From Bacteroides finegoldii DSM 17565 (GTDB taxonomy: Bacteria > Bacteroidota > Bacteroidia > Bacteroidales > Bacteroidaceae): a stretch of 51,504 bases of DNA. This document shows, in pieces, positions 25,704 to 34,242 of the stretch; positions within the stretch are counted from its first letter, which is position 1, and every line of letters begins with the position of its first letter. The stretch is taken from positions 1-51,504 of the forward strand of contig NZ_GG688337.1 in the NCBI RefSeq assembly GCF_000156195.1. The letters run 5' to 3'. Under the pieces are notes generated by a model. The model saw only the letters and a program-made list of their open reading frames with translations. It searched no databases and had not been told where the DNA came from. Made by a program: the position numbers and the translations under genes.

Positions 25704-25735
25704 CAAAAGTAAGAGATTTATAATATATTTGCAAC
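25704..25735 (-). promoter_or_regulatory. Promoter of the spoIIM-moxR cluster
   Basis: On the minus strand GTTG, 20 bases, then TACTTTTG (25704-25711), 44 bases upstream of the start. It overlaps the promoter of the divergent RDD gene, so one factor could control both. Confidence 0.65.
25724..25731 (+). promoter_or_regulatory. -7 box of the RDD gene
   Basis: TATATTTG, full consensus, 30 bases before the ATG. It sits inside the spacer of the divergent promoter. Confidence 0.6.
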
Positions 25736-25761
25736 GGAATCCTAAAAATGTTTAACCATAA

Positions 25762-26487
25762 ATGGCAGAATCCACGATAATAACCGGACAGTTTGTTCGT
25801 ATCAGCCAAACACCCGCCAGTATCGGTGAACGTCTGATCGCTTTGATCATTGATTATTTTCTGATCGGGCTTTATCTATATTCTACAATTACCCTTATTG
25901 CAAAGTTACACTTGCCATCGGGATTCAACCTGTTCTTTTTTCTGTTTATCGTTTATCTGCCCATACTCGGCTACTCCTTTCTCTGCGAAATGTTCAATCA
26001 CGGACAGAGTTTCGGAAAAAGATTGATGAATATCCGTGTGGTAAAGTTGGACGGTTCTACTCCCAGCATTGGTTCTTACCTGCTACGGTGGCTCCTTTTC
26101 ATAGTTGACGGACCATTGACAAGCGGTTTAGGCATCTTTGTCATCCTACTGACCAAGAATAATCAGCGTCTAGGTGATCTCGCTGCCGGAACAATGGTGA
26201 TTAAAGAAAAGAACTATCGCAAAATACACGTCAGTCTTGACGAATTCGACTATCTGATGAAGAATTACCGTCCGGTCTACCCTCAATCCGCCGACTTATC
26301 ATTGGAACAGGTAAATGTGATTACCCGTACACTAGAGTCCGGAGAAAAAGACCGCATACGGCGCATCTCAGCGCTTGCCAAAAAGGTACAGTCACTTCTT
26401 TCCATCACTCCGCAGGATGGTAATCAGGAAAAATTTCTCCAGACGGTATTAAGAGATTATCAATATTATGCGTTAGAAGAAATATAG
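25762..26487 (+). CDS. RDD family membrane protein
   Basis: A 241-residue protein with three membrane segments (about 25-45, 55-75, 110-130) and the RDD signature arginine and two aspartates spread through the membrane part (GERLIALIIDYFLIG, then QRLGDLAAGTMVI). The C-terminal 80 residues are cytoplasmic and helical. RDD proteins are often found beside SpoIIM and MoxR genes, as here, across a shared promoter region. Some RDD proteins are proposed sodium/proton antiporters, which cannot be tested here. Confidence 0.87.
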   Translation: MAESTIITGQFVRISQTPASIGERLIALIIDYFLIGLYLYSTITLIAKLHLPSGFNLFFFLFIVYLPILGYSFLCEMFNHGQSFGKRLMNIRVVKLDGSTPSIGSYLLRWLLFIVDGPLTSGLGIFVILLTKNNQRLGDLAAGTMVIKEKNYRKIHVSLDEFDYLMKNYRPVYPQSADLSLEQVNVITRTLESGEKDRIRRISALAKKVQSLLSITPQDGNQEKFLQTVLRDYQYYALEEI

Positions 26488-26498
26488 GAAGTTTGTCC

Positions 26499-26735
26499 GA
26501 TGGCCCTACATATTTACAGCTTAACAACCAGATATACAGTTCCTTTGTTCGTATACTTAGAAGAGACACGTTTCGCACGATTGGATACCTTTTTGAAGAA
26601 AAACTTCTTCATCACCCGCAGAGAATACAGTCAAATAACGGGTTATTGAAAGGAAAAGCACTGCGTGAGCTCAACCTTATGGTCGAAAAGGGCATTCTTA
26701 AGACACAGAAACCGGGAATCGGACAATACACTTAA
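26499..26735 (+). pseudogene. Winged-helix protein fragment, frame broken
   Basis: Two overlapping frames join to one sensible 79-residue chain: MALHIYSLTTRYTVPLF to ITRREYSQITG in the first, then LLKGKALRELNLMVEKGILKTQKPGIGQYT in the second. The break is at the GGG run at 26639-26641; one more G would restore ITG-LL. The second half has the pattern of a winged-helix (KALRELNLMVEKGIL with a GxGxY wing), as found in the C-terminal part of Fic-type and other regulators. A single open frame through 26493-26735 exists only by using TTG and gives an unconvincing N-terminus. It lies just after the RDD gene. The family is not identified. Confidence 0.5.
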
Positions 26736-26779
26736 AGGCTGATAATCAGCAGAATGACCAGTTGTTCAGTAATAATTAA

Positions 26780-26816
26780 GGTGATAATAGAAAATACGTT
26801 TTCTTCTATTATCACC
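26780..26816. other. 13-bp perfect inverted repeat
   Basis: GGTGATAATAGAA and TTCTATTATCACC with an 11-base loop. A second inverted repeat CTGGCT/AGCCAG and TGTCAC/GTGACA pairs lie just after it (about 26823-26880). There is no T-tract, so a terminator is possible but not typical. Confidence 0.55.
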
Positions 26817-26920
26817 CGCTATTGTCACCAAATTTCACCTGGCTATCAATAGATTAAGCCAGAAAAGTGACAAGTGACAATTAAAAGAGGGGTTTATCTC
26901 ACTGTGAGACCGGACACCGT

Positions 26921-27255
26921 TTAGTCCACCTGTCCCAGAGAATTTCCGTATTCCATTTCTCCTTGAACCACAAAGAGAACTTCTTCCGGATCGTATTCTC
27001 CCATTTCATCCTTTTTGGCTTCTTTCACAATGTAAGCCACAACCTCTTCCAGATCAATATCAACATATCCATCCGCATCGGGCTGAGCATCAAGGATTCC
27101 ACTTTCAGAGTAATACTCGTCAATCAAATCGAGGAAATAATACAACTCGTCATCCGAGAATTTCTCCTTCAGTTCTTGAGGCAGATAGTTTTTGATAAAC
27201 TCGATGGTCTTTTCGTCATCGGCATCTGCTAATAAAAATCTTCTTCCAGTCCCAT
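26921..27255 (-). pseudogene. Acidic conserved protein, broken by one base in a T-run
   Basis: The intact C-terminal frame, with ATG at 27143-27145, gives 74 residues rich in Asp and Glu. The frame continues upstream without an ATG but with sensible sequence (ADADDEKTIEFIKNYLPQEL). The ATG at 27253-27255 starts MGLEEDF in another frame. Adding one T to the five-T run on the minus strand (27234-27238) joins both into a protein of about 111 residues, MGLEEDFLLADADDEK to the end. No family known to me; acidic, probably cytoplasmic. Either a true frameshift, sequencing error, or the product uses the internal start. Confidence 0.7.
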
Positions 27256-27295
27256 GATCATTTAAGTATTAAGTGATAGATATTAAGTAGACTGC

Positions 27296-27610
27296 TTATA
27301 ACAGCTTCTTTACTTTCTCTACAAATACAGGTTTGCTGACAGCGCCTACTTGCTTGTCTACAATCTCACCATTCTTGAAAAACAATACGGTAGGGATATT
27401 ACGGATACCATATTCAGCAGGCAAATCGCTATTTTCATCCACATCACACTTGCCGATGATTACCTGTCCTTCAAACTCTGCCGCCAATTCTTCAATAATA
27501 GGAGCTACCATTTTGCAAGGGCCACACCAAGGAGCCCAAAAATCTACCACAACCGGTTTTCCTTCTGCAAGGATCTCCTTATAGTTGCTGTCTGTAATTT
27601 CTAAAGCCAT
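27296..27610 (-). CDS. trxA: Thioredoxin
   Basis: A 104-residue canonical thioredoxin: the active-site WCGPC (W28-C32) sits in the usual VVDFWAPWCGPCKM context, and the cis-proline is in IPTVLFF. It reduces disulfides in cytoplasmic proteins, using thioredoxin reductase. It lies downstream of dnaE on the same strand but has its own -7 box at 27667-27674, at the very end of dnaE. Confidence 0.95.
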   Translation of the reverse strand: MALEITDSNYKEILAEGKPVVVDFWAPWCGPCKMVAPIIEELAAEFEGQVIIGKCDVDENSDLPAEYGIRNIPTVLFFKNGEIVDKQVGAVSKPVFVEKVKKLL

Positions 27611-27666
27611 TTTTTTAAATATTAAGTATTAATTATTAAATAGTATTTCACTTGCTATTACCGCCA

Positions 27667-27674
27667 CAAATATA
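27667..27674 (-). promoter_or_regulatory. -7 box of trxA
   Basis: The minus strand reads TATATTTG, 56 bases before the trxA ATG, in the short gap after dnaE (whose stop is at 27676). Confidence 0.6.
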
Positions 27675-27675
27675 A

Positions 27676-30600
27676 TCAATTTATACGGAACCCCAATTCC
27701 GGACGGTCTTTTAAATAGGTAATTAATTCACGGCCCACCGAAAGCTTGACCGGACGGGAAATTAAGTCGACCGCCATACGGTTTACATCAATATCATCCG
27801 TCACCCTAAAATAGAGTTCCGTATTTCCCGGATGTTCTTTTGTCAATGTTGCAAGTTCTGTGATTAAAGCGGAGTTCAACACGGACAACGGGATAATAAT
27901 GGTTATCTTCTGCACCAACTCTTCTTTTACATCCGGCAGCAGTTCCATAGAAGTAATCTTCACTTCCAGTTCATCCTGCCGCCATTGCTTGGGTTGACAA
28001 CGAGCTTTGATAAACAAAAAAGTACCCTCATTGAGGTATCCTTGATAAGTCACCCAGTCATTTCCCCAGAATGGAATCTCGGTAGAGCCGGAATAATCTT
28101 CTATCTTGGCGATACCATAAGGATTTCCGTTCTTGCTGATTCCACGACGGACACTGGTCACAATACCTCCCATCGTTATTTCGCGACCAGCAAGGGCTGC
28201 TTTATCTTCCAAATCTGCCATACGTGTGTTGCAGACGTGTTCCAATACAATGGAGAATTCATCCAACGGATGAGCTGAAAGGTAGATACCAACCAAATCA
28301 CGCTCACGGTTCAAACGGTCGAGATCACTCCAACGCTCTACTCCCTGAGGAATCTCAGGAGTTGCCACATCAATTACGTTTTCGCCACCAAACAGAGAAT
28401 TGACTGCAGCAGCTTTATCAGCCTGATAACGGTTGCCATAACGCATCAAAGTTTCCAGGAAAACTTCTCCTTTAGAGTTGACAGCAAAGTACTGTTCACG
28501 TTTCAGTTCCGGAAAACTGTCAAAGCCACCGGCCAACGCGAGGCATTCCATGTTCTTCTTATTGCAGGCATTCAGATTGACACGTTGCACAAAGTCGAAA
28601 ATTCCGGTAAAAGGACCGTTCTTTTCACGTTCCTCCATGATACTCTGCACGGCAGCCTCGCCTACTCCTTTTACGGCTCCAAGCCCGAAACGGATATTAC
28701 CGTCACGATTTACAGTAAACTTCAAGTTACTCTCATTGACATCCGGTCCCAAGGTCTGAATACCCATCGCCTTACATTCATCCATCAGCTTCGTGATATC
28801 CGTAATGTTCGACAAACTTCGGCTCATTACAGCCGCCATATATTCGGAAGGATAATTCGCTTTCAGATAGGCAGTCTGATAAGCCACCCATGAATAACAA
28901 GTAGCATGAGACTTGTTAAAAGCATACGACGCAAACTTTTCCCAGTCCGTCCAAATCTTTTCGAGAACTTTCGGGTCGTGTCCGTTCTTACGTCCACCCT
29001 CGATAAATTTAGGCTTCATGTGATCCAGCTTGTCACGCAGCTTCTTACCCATTGCCTTACGAAGAGCATCAGACTCACCGCGTGTAAAGTCCGCCAACAA
29101 ACGTGACAAAAGCATCACCTGTTCCTGATAAACCGTAATCCCGTATGTATCCTTCAAGTACTTTTCCATTACCGGAATATCATACTCAATCGGCTTACGT
29201 CCATGTTTACGATCGATAAAATCGGGGATATAATCCATCGGTCCCGGACGGTAGAGAGCGTTCATGGCAATCAAATCTTCGAATGTAGAAGGCTGCAACT
29301 CACGCAAATACTTCTGCATACCGGCAGATTCAAACTGGAATGTACCGATCGTACGACCGTCACTGTATAATTTATAAGTAGCCGGATCGTTAATATCAAT
29401 CTGATCCACATCCACTTCAATGGCACGGCTCAGACGGATATTTTCAACGGCTTCTTTAATGATAGACAATGTCTTCAAGCCAAGAAAGTCCATCTTAATC
29501 AGTCCGGTATCTTCAATCACCGAACCTTCATACTGGGTGACAAGCATTTTCTCACCCGTTTCTTTATCATCGGCAGTGCTGACAGGCACCCAATCGGTAA
29601 TATCATCACGGCAGATAATCGTACCGCAAGCATGCACACCCGTACCACGTACATTACCTTCAAGCATTTTGGCATATTTCAGCGTATCGCGCACCAACGG
29701 ATCCGATGAAGCTTCGGCAGCTTGTAATTCGGGCACGTATGCAATCGCATTCGGCAAGTTCAGTTTCTTATCCGGAATTTTATCCGGCACCAGTTTAGCC
29801 AAGCGGTCGGATTCCGAAAGAGGAAGTTTCTGCACACGGGCAACGTCCTTGATAGCCAACTTTGTAGCCATCGTACCATAGGTAATGATGTGCGCCACCT
29901 TTTCCTGACCATATTTATTCGTCACCCAGCGAAGTACCTCACCACGACCGTCATCATCAAAGTCCACATCAATATCAGGCAAAGAGATACGGTCCGGATT
30001 CAGAAAACGTTCAAACAGCAAATCATATTGGATAGGGTCGATTTTCGTAATTCCCAGACAGTACGCCACAGCCGAACCGGCCGCCGATCCACGTCCCGGA
30101 CCTACGGATACACCCAACTCCTTGCGGGCAGCATTGATAAAGTCTTGCACAATCAAGAAGTATCCGGGGAAACCCATAGTCTTCATGATATATAGCTCAA
30201 AATTCATGCGTTCCTTCACTTCTTCCGACAAAGGCTCGCCATATATCCGTTTCGCACCATCGAAAGCCAACTTAGCCAGATAGTCTCCTTCGAGCTTGAT
30301 ACGATAGAGTTTATCATAACCACCCAGACGTTTTATTTTAGCCTTCGCATCCTCTTCACTCAACACCACATTGCCATGCTCATCTTGCGTAAACTCATCG
30401 AACAAGTCTTTCTCCGTAAATTTCGCTCTGTATTCTTCTTCTGTTCCAAAGTCCTCAGGAATAGCGAAAGTAGGCATAATAGGGGCATGATCGATGGAAT
30501 AATATTCTACTTTATCGAGAATTTCCAATGTATTGCTCAAAGCTTCGGGTACGTCCGCAAAGAGTTCATTCATCTCTTCACGTGTTTTCATCCACTCTTG

Positions 30601-31482
30601 TTTGGTATAAAGCATACGGGTAGGGTCATCCAAATCCTTGCCGGTACTCAAACAGATCAGACGGTCGTGCGCTTCCGCATTTTCCTCGTCCACAAAATGA
30701 ACGTCGTTCGTACAAATCAATTTTATGTTGTACTTTTGGGCATACTCCATCAGGTATTTATTCACTTTTACCTGCATTGGATAACACTCGTGATTGGCAC
30801 GGGGAACGGTCGCTTTATGGCGTTGCATCTCTAGATAAAAGTCATCTCCGAATAAGTTCTTATACCACTGTATGGCTTCCTCCGCTTCCGCAAACTGATC
30901 ATTGGTAATCCGTTTCGGTATCTCTCCACCGAGGCAAGCCGAACAGACAATCAGACCTTCATGATACTTTTCCAATTCGCTGCGGTCGGTACGCGGACGC
31001 ATATAGTATCCGCGCGTCCATGCGTGCGATACTAATTTAATAAGGTTATGGTATCCCTTTTCATTTTTAGCCAATACAATCAGGTGGTAACCGCTCTGGT
31101 CGAGTTTACCTTCTCTTAAATCCATTGTACGGCGTGCCACATACATCTCACAACCGATGATGGGTTTGAACAGTTTGCTTTCCGCTTCTACAATTTTGGC
31201 TTTACAATCGGCAATCTCAGCTTCTTTGTCCTCACACTCTATGGTTCCGGCTTCTATACCCGCAATTCGTTTTTTCAGGTCTTTGACCTCTCCTTTGGGA
31301 CCGCTATTCTTTTTATTAACGTAGTTCGTAAATTCTTTAATACCGAACATATTTCCATGATCGGTCACGGCAATACCCTTCATTCCATTCTTCATCGCTT
31401 TGTCGACCAGACGAGCCACGCTAGCCTGACCGTCCAAAAGAGAATATTGGGTATGGACATGTAAATGAACGAAATCCTGCAT
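27676..31482 (-). CDS. dnaE: DNA polymerase III alpha subunit
   Basis: The replicative polymerase catalytic subunit. The 1268 residues hold an N-terminal PHP domain (HLHVHTQYSLLDG to VTDHGNMFG), the polymerase core with GPGRGSAAGS and the catalytic PDIDVDFDDDGR (near residue 500), the fingers, a tandem helix-hairpin-helix region (GLGAVKGVGEAAV) and a C-terminal OB fold (REITMGGIVTSVR, near residue 1100). The length suits DnaE of Bacteroidetes. It is monocistronic apart from possible read-through into trxA. Divergent from psd. Confidence 0.96.
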   Translation of the reverse strand: MQDFVHLHVHTQYSLLDGQASVARLVDKAMKNGMKGIAVTDHGNMFGIKEFTNYVNKKNSGPKGEVKDLKKRIAGIEAGTIECEDKEAEIADCKAKIVEAESKLFKPIIGCEMYVARRTMDLREGKLDQSGYHLIVLAKNEKGYHNLIKLVSHAWTRGYYMRPRTDRSELEKYHEGLIVCSACLGGEIPKRITNDQFAEAEEAIQWYKNLFGDDFYLEMQRHKATVPRANHECYPMQVKVNKYLMEYAQKYNIKLICTNDVHFVDEENAEAHDRLICLSTGKDLDDPTRMLYTKQEWMKTREEMNELFADVPEALSNTLEILDKVEYYSIDHAPIMPTFAIPEDFGTEEEYRAKFTEKDLFDEFTQDEHGNVVLSEEDAKAKIKRLGGYDKLYRIKLEGDYLAKLAFDGAKRIYGEPLSEEVKERMNFELYIMKTMGFPGYFLIVQDFINAARKELGVSVGPGRGSAAGSAVAYCLGITKIDPIQYDLLFERFLNPDRISLPDIDVDFDDDGRGEVLRWVTNKYGQEKVAHIITYGTMATKLAIKDVARVQKLPLSESDRLAKLVPDKIPDKKLNLPNAIAYVPELQAAEASSDPLVRDTLKYAKMLEGNVRGTGVHACGTIICRDDITDWVPVSTADDKETGEKMLVTQYEGSVIEDTGLIKMDFLGLKTLSIIKEAVENIRLSRAIEVDVDQIDINDPATYKLYSDGRTIGTFQFESAGMQKYLRELQPSTFEDLIAMNALYRPGPMDYIPDFIDRKHGRKPIEYDIPVMEKYLKDTYGITVYQEQVMLLSRLLADFTRGESDALRKAMGKKLRDKLDHMKPKFIEGGRKNGHDPKVLEKIWTDWEKFASYAFNKSHATCYSWVAYQTAYLKANYPSEYMAAVMSRSLSNITDITKLMDECKAMGIQTLGPDVNESNLKFTVNRDGNIRFGLGAVKGVGEAAVQSIMEEREKNGPFTGIFDFVQRVNLNACNKKNMECLALAGGFDSFPELKREQYFAVNSKGEVFLETLMRYGNRYQADKAAAVNSLFGGENVIDVATPEIPQGVERWSDLDRLNRERDLVGIYLSAHPLDEFSIVLEHVCNTRMADLEDKAALAGREITMGGIVTSVRRGISKNGNPYGIAKIEDYSGSTEIPFWGNDWVTYQGYLNEGTFLFIKARCQPKQWRQDELEVKITSMELLPDVKEELVQKITIIIPLSVLNSALITELATLTKEHPGNTELYFRVTDDIDVNRMAVDLISRPVKLSVGRELITYLKDRPELGFRIN

Positions 31483-31535
31483 AATGATAAGTAGTTAATT
31501 TGAAGGCATAAAATTACTATCTCCCGAGAGATAAA

Positions 31536-31543
31536 CAAAAATA
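31536..31543 (-). promoter_or_regulatory. -7 box of dnaE
   Basis: The minus strand reads TATTTTTG, full consensus, 53 bases upstream of the ATG. Confidence 0.45.
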
Positions 31544-31586
31544 ATCCTCAAAAAGTTATCAACATTCACATTTCTATGCCTAATTA

Positions 31587-31618
31587 CTTGCTGATTTTTT
31601 AAATTAAGTATATTTTTG
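31587..31618 (+). promoter_or_regulatory. Promoter of psd-pssA
   Basis: CTTG at 31587-31590, a 20-base spacer, TATTTTTG at 31611-31618, 25 bases before the psd ATG. Confidence 0.65.
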
Positions 31619-31643
31619 CAGGCAATATCATTAAACAGCATTC

Positions 31644-32330
31644 ATGGGCCGACTAAAGAAATTAAAGAAAATACGTATTCACCGCGAAGGAACACATATA
31701 TTATGGGCTAGCTTCTTGCTACTACTATTGATTAATGTCGCTCTTTATTGGGGAATCGATTGTAAGATACCATTCTATGTGGTAGCAGTAGCAAGTATAA
31801 CAGTTTATCTGTTGATGGTGAATTTCTTTCGTTGTCCGATCCGTCTCTTCGGACAGGACACTGAAAAAATAGTCGTAGCACCTGCCGACGGAAAAATCGT
31901 TGTTATCGAAGAGGTTGATGAAAACGAGTATTTTCATGACCGGAGATTAATGATCTCCATCTTTATGAGTATTGTCAACGTACATGCCAATTGGTATCCG
32001 GTGGACGGTACTATTAAAAAGGTGGCACATCACAATGGAAACTTCATGAAAGCCTGGCTGCCGAAAGCCAGTACGGAGAACGAGCGTTCTACGGTGGTAA
32101 TCGAAACTCCGGAAGGAGTGGAAGTGCTTACCCGCCAAATCGCCGGAGCTGTGGCACGCCGTATCGTCACCTATGCAGAGGTAGGCGAAGAATGTTATAT
32201 TGACGAACATATGGGATTCATCAAGTTCGGTTCCCGCGTGGACGTATATTTACCCATCGGCACGGAAGTCTGTGTCACTATGGGACAATTAACAACCGGT
32301 AACCAAACAGTTATCGCCAAACTCAAATAA
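31644..32330 (+). CDS. psd: Phosphatidylserine decarboxylase
   Basis: Converts phosphatidylserine to phosphatidylethanolamine at the inner membrane. The 228-residue proenzyme has an N-terminal membrane segment (about 18-60) and the family marks VNVHANWYPVDG and GFIKFGSRVD. Self-cleavage should fall between G196 and S197, making the pyruvoyl group from Ser197. This is the short, Psd-II-like form. It is followed after ten bases by pssA, which makes its substrate. Confidence 0.95.
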   Translation: MGRLKKLKKIRIHREGTHILWASFLLLLLINVALYWGIDCKIPFYVVAVASITVYLLMVNFFRCPIRLFGQDTEKIVVAPADGKIVVIEEVDENEYFHDRRLMISIFMSIVNVHANWYPVDGTIKKVAHHNGNFMKAWLPKASTENERSTVVIETPEGVEVLTRQIAGAVARRIVTYAEVGEECYIDEHMGFIKFGSRVDVYLPIGTEVCVTMGQLTTGNQTVIAKLK

Positions 32331-32340
32331 TCCTGTCACA

Positions 32341-33048
32341 ATGACGAACGTTATTAAAAAAAATATTCCGAATACCGTAACCTGCCTGAACCTTTTCTCC
32401 GGTTGTATTGCTTGTGTCATGGCTTTTGAAGCCCGTTATGAACTAGCATTACTATTCATTATTCTAAGCTCCGTATTCGATTTTTTCGACGGAATGTTGG
32501 CACGTGCGCTTAATGCACACTCCATCATTGGAAAAGATTTGGATTCATTGGCGGATGATGTCAGCTTCGGTTTTGCTCCCTCAGCGATTGTATTCTCTCT
32601 GTTCAAAGAGATGTACTATCCGGCAAGCATGGAATTTATCGCTCCTTACCTGCCGTACGCTGCATTCTTAATCTCTGTATTCTCTGCTTTGCGGCTGGCA
32701 AAGTTCAATAACGATACCCGGCAGACCACTTCTTTCATCGGTCTTCCTGTTCCTGCCAATGCTCTGTTTTGGGCTTCTTTAGTAGCAGGCGCACATGACA
32801 TACTGATTTCCGAAAGCTGTCATCCTGTCTATCTTTTTATAGTTGTTTGTCTGTTTTCATGGTTATTGGTAGCAGAAATCCCCATGTTCTCTTTGAAATT
32901 CAAGAATCTGTCATGGAATGACAACAAAATCAGTTTTACATTTTTGATTGTATGCATTCCTTTCCTTGTATTTCTTGGAATCAGCAGCTTTGCAGCCATC
33001 GTTGTATGGTATATTTTACTTTCACTTTTTACAAGAAAAAGTAAATAA
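32341..33048 (+). CDS. pssA: CDP-diacylglycerol-serine O-phosphatidyltransferase
   Basis: Makes phosphatidylserine from CDP-diacylglycerol and serine; the product feeds Psd. The 235-residue integral membrane protein carries the CDP-alcohol phosphotransferase motif DGx2ARx8Gx3Dx3D in FDGMLARALNAHSIIGKD. About six or seven membrane segments follow. It lies ten bases behind psd, so the two make phosphatidylethanolamine together. The next gene, DUF4834, is 67 bases on. Confidence 0.95.
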   Translation: MTNVIKKNIPNTVTCLNLFSGCIACVMAFEARYELALLFIILSSVFDFFDGMLARALNAHSIIGKDLDSLADDVSFGFAPSAIVFSLFKEMYYPASMEFIAPYLPYAAFLISVFSALRLAKFNNDTRQTTSFIGLPVPANALFWASLVAGAHDILISESCHPVYLFIVVCLFSWLLVAEIPMFSLKFKNLSWNDNKISFTFLIVCIPFLVFLGISSFAAIVVWYILLSLFTRKSK

Positions 33049-33115
33049 ACAATCTCTTGGCACGTTTGTTGTACTATGAGTTTTATCAGAGTTACAATAT
33101 AAAAATCATAGCCCA

Positions 33116-33415
33116 ATGCATATACTTTTATTTATACTTCTCTTTATCATCACCATTATCGTATTTGGTCTTTCAGTTGTCGGACTCATACTCAAAGCCA
33201 TCTTCGGAATAGGCCACCGTTTTTCGTCTTCATCACGACCGAGACAAAACGAATCCGGACGTAGCGCGGACCAGCAAAGCTACAGTCAGGGAACACATCG
33301 TCCGACGGATCATGAAGAGGAAATATTCTCCGACGACGTTCCAAGAAAAAAGCATAAAAAGATATTCACCCAGGATGAAGGAGAATATGTAGACTTCGAG
33401 GAAATTAAAGAATAA
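33116..33415 (+). CDS. DUF4834 family protein
   Basis: A 99-residue protein: a membrane segment at about 2-30, then a hydrophilic Ser/Arg-rich linker and an acidic tail (FTQDEGEYVDFEEIKE). DUF4834 is a Bacteroidetes family of unknown function, often found behind psd and pssA. It has no clear promoter of its own, so is presumably the third gene of the operon. Confidence 0.78.
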   Translation: MHILLFILLFIITIIVFGLSVVGLILKAIFGIGHRFSSSSRPRQNESGRSADQQSYSQGTHRPTDHEEEIFSDDVPRKKHKKIFTQDEGEYVDFEEIKE

Positions 33416-33462
33416 CGATAAACTCTACACAGCTCGGTTATTAATCACCACTCCATCAATCG

Positions 33463-33900
33463 CTATCTACGTTTTGCCGCAAAGAAGTTTTTCATAAGGG
33501 CGGCACATTCGTCTGCCAGCAGTCCTTTGACAACCACTGTTTTGGGATGCAGCGCCGAAACGGCATATTTCTGATAGCCACGTTTTTCATCTTCGGCACC
33601 GAATACGAGTTTACCCGTTTGTGCCCAGGCAATGGCTCCCGCACACATCACGCAAGGTTCAACCGTGACATACAATGTACATTCATTCAGATACTTACCA
33701 CCAAGGACATTGGCGGCAGCAGTAATGGCCTGCATCTCGGCATGAGCCGTTACGTCATTCAATGTTTCTGTGAGATTGTGGGCACGTGCAATAATCCGTT
33801 CTTTACAAACAACGACCGCCCCTACAGGCACTTCACCCCGTTCGGCAGCTTTACCGGCTTCTATCAAAGCCTGTTTCATAAAGTAAGTATCGTCCAGCAT
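33463..33900 (-). CDS. tadA: Nucleoside deaminase (TadA family)
   Basis: A 145-residue zinc-dependent deaminase. HAEMQAI (His and catalytic Glu) and PCVMCAGA (two Cys) form the zinc site. The size and the region N-terminal to these fit TadA, which changes A34 of tRNA-Arg(ACG) to inosine; guanine or cytosine deaminase relatives are less likely with this motif spacing. It is 41 bases behind the RHH-like gene on the same strand and probably shares its transcript. Confidence 0.85.
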   Translation of the reverse strand: MLDDTYFMKQALIEAGKAAERGEVPVGAVVVCKERIIARAHNLTETLNDVTAHAEMQAITAAANVLGGKYLNECTLYVTVEPCVMCAGAIAWAQTGKLVFGAEDEKRGYQKYAVSALHPKTVVVKGLLADECAALMKNFFAAKRR

Positions 33901-33941
33901 CCCCCTCTAGTTTTTAATCTACATTTTTTTAAGATTATCCC

Positions 33942-34175
33942 CTATCGTCTCATATCGTGCTCACCAAAAAGGGTGGGATAATCTTCTTCCATATTCTTAT
34001 GGATAAACATGAGAATCGTTTCACGAAGCCAGCGTGACTTATTGGTTATCTTGTATTTCTCAAGATAACGATCAACAATCAGCTGTTCTTCGTCGCTCAA
34101 CAAAATGCTCATACGTCGTTCACGTTTCGTACACTCGACGTGCATTTTCAGGCACTTTTTACTTCTTTTTCTCAT
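33942..34175 (-). CDS. Small RHH-like protein
   Basis: A 77-residue basic-then-acidic protein. The middle (MSILLSDEEQLIVDRYLEKYKITNKSRWLRETILMFIHKN) has the beta-strand, helix, helix arrangement of ribbon-helix-helix DNA-binding proteins, with SRWLRETI as second helix. A -7 box at 34184-34191 ends only nine bases before the first ATG, so the true start may be the inner ATG at 34143-34145 or at 34110-34112. It lies upstream of tadA. Function unknown. Confidence 0.65.
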   Translation of the reverse strand: MRKRSKKCLKMHVECTKRERRMSILLSDEEQLIVDRYLEKYKITNKSRWLRETILMFIHKNMEEDYPTLFGEHDMRR

Positions 34176-34183
34176 ATCTTCTG

Positions 34184-34191
34184 CAAAATTA
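34184..34191 (-). promoter_or_regulatory. -7 box upstream of the RHH-like gene
   Basis: The minus strand reads TAATTTTG, full consensus. The first ATG would be nearly leaderless. Confidence 0.5.
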
Positions 34192-34225
34192 CTTTTACTT
34201 CTGTAAATACAAAGAATAAAAGCAG

Positions 34226-34233
34226 TAAATTTG
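34226..34233 (+). promoter_or_regulatory. -7 box of yraN
   Basis: TAAATTTG, full consensus, ten bases before the ATG at 34243. The transcript would start a few bases before the ATG or at it. The divergent -7 box is only 34 bases away. Confidence 0.5.
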
Positions 34234-34242
34234 CAAAAAAAG

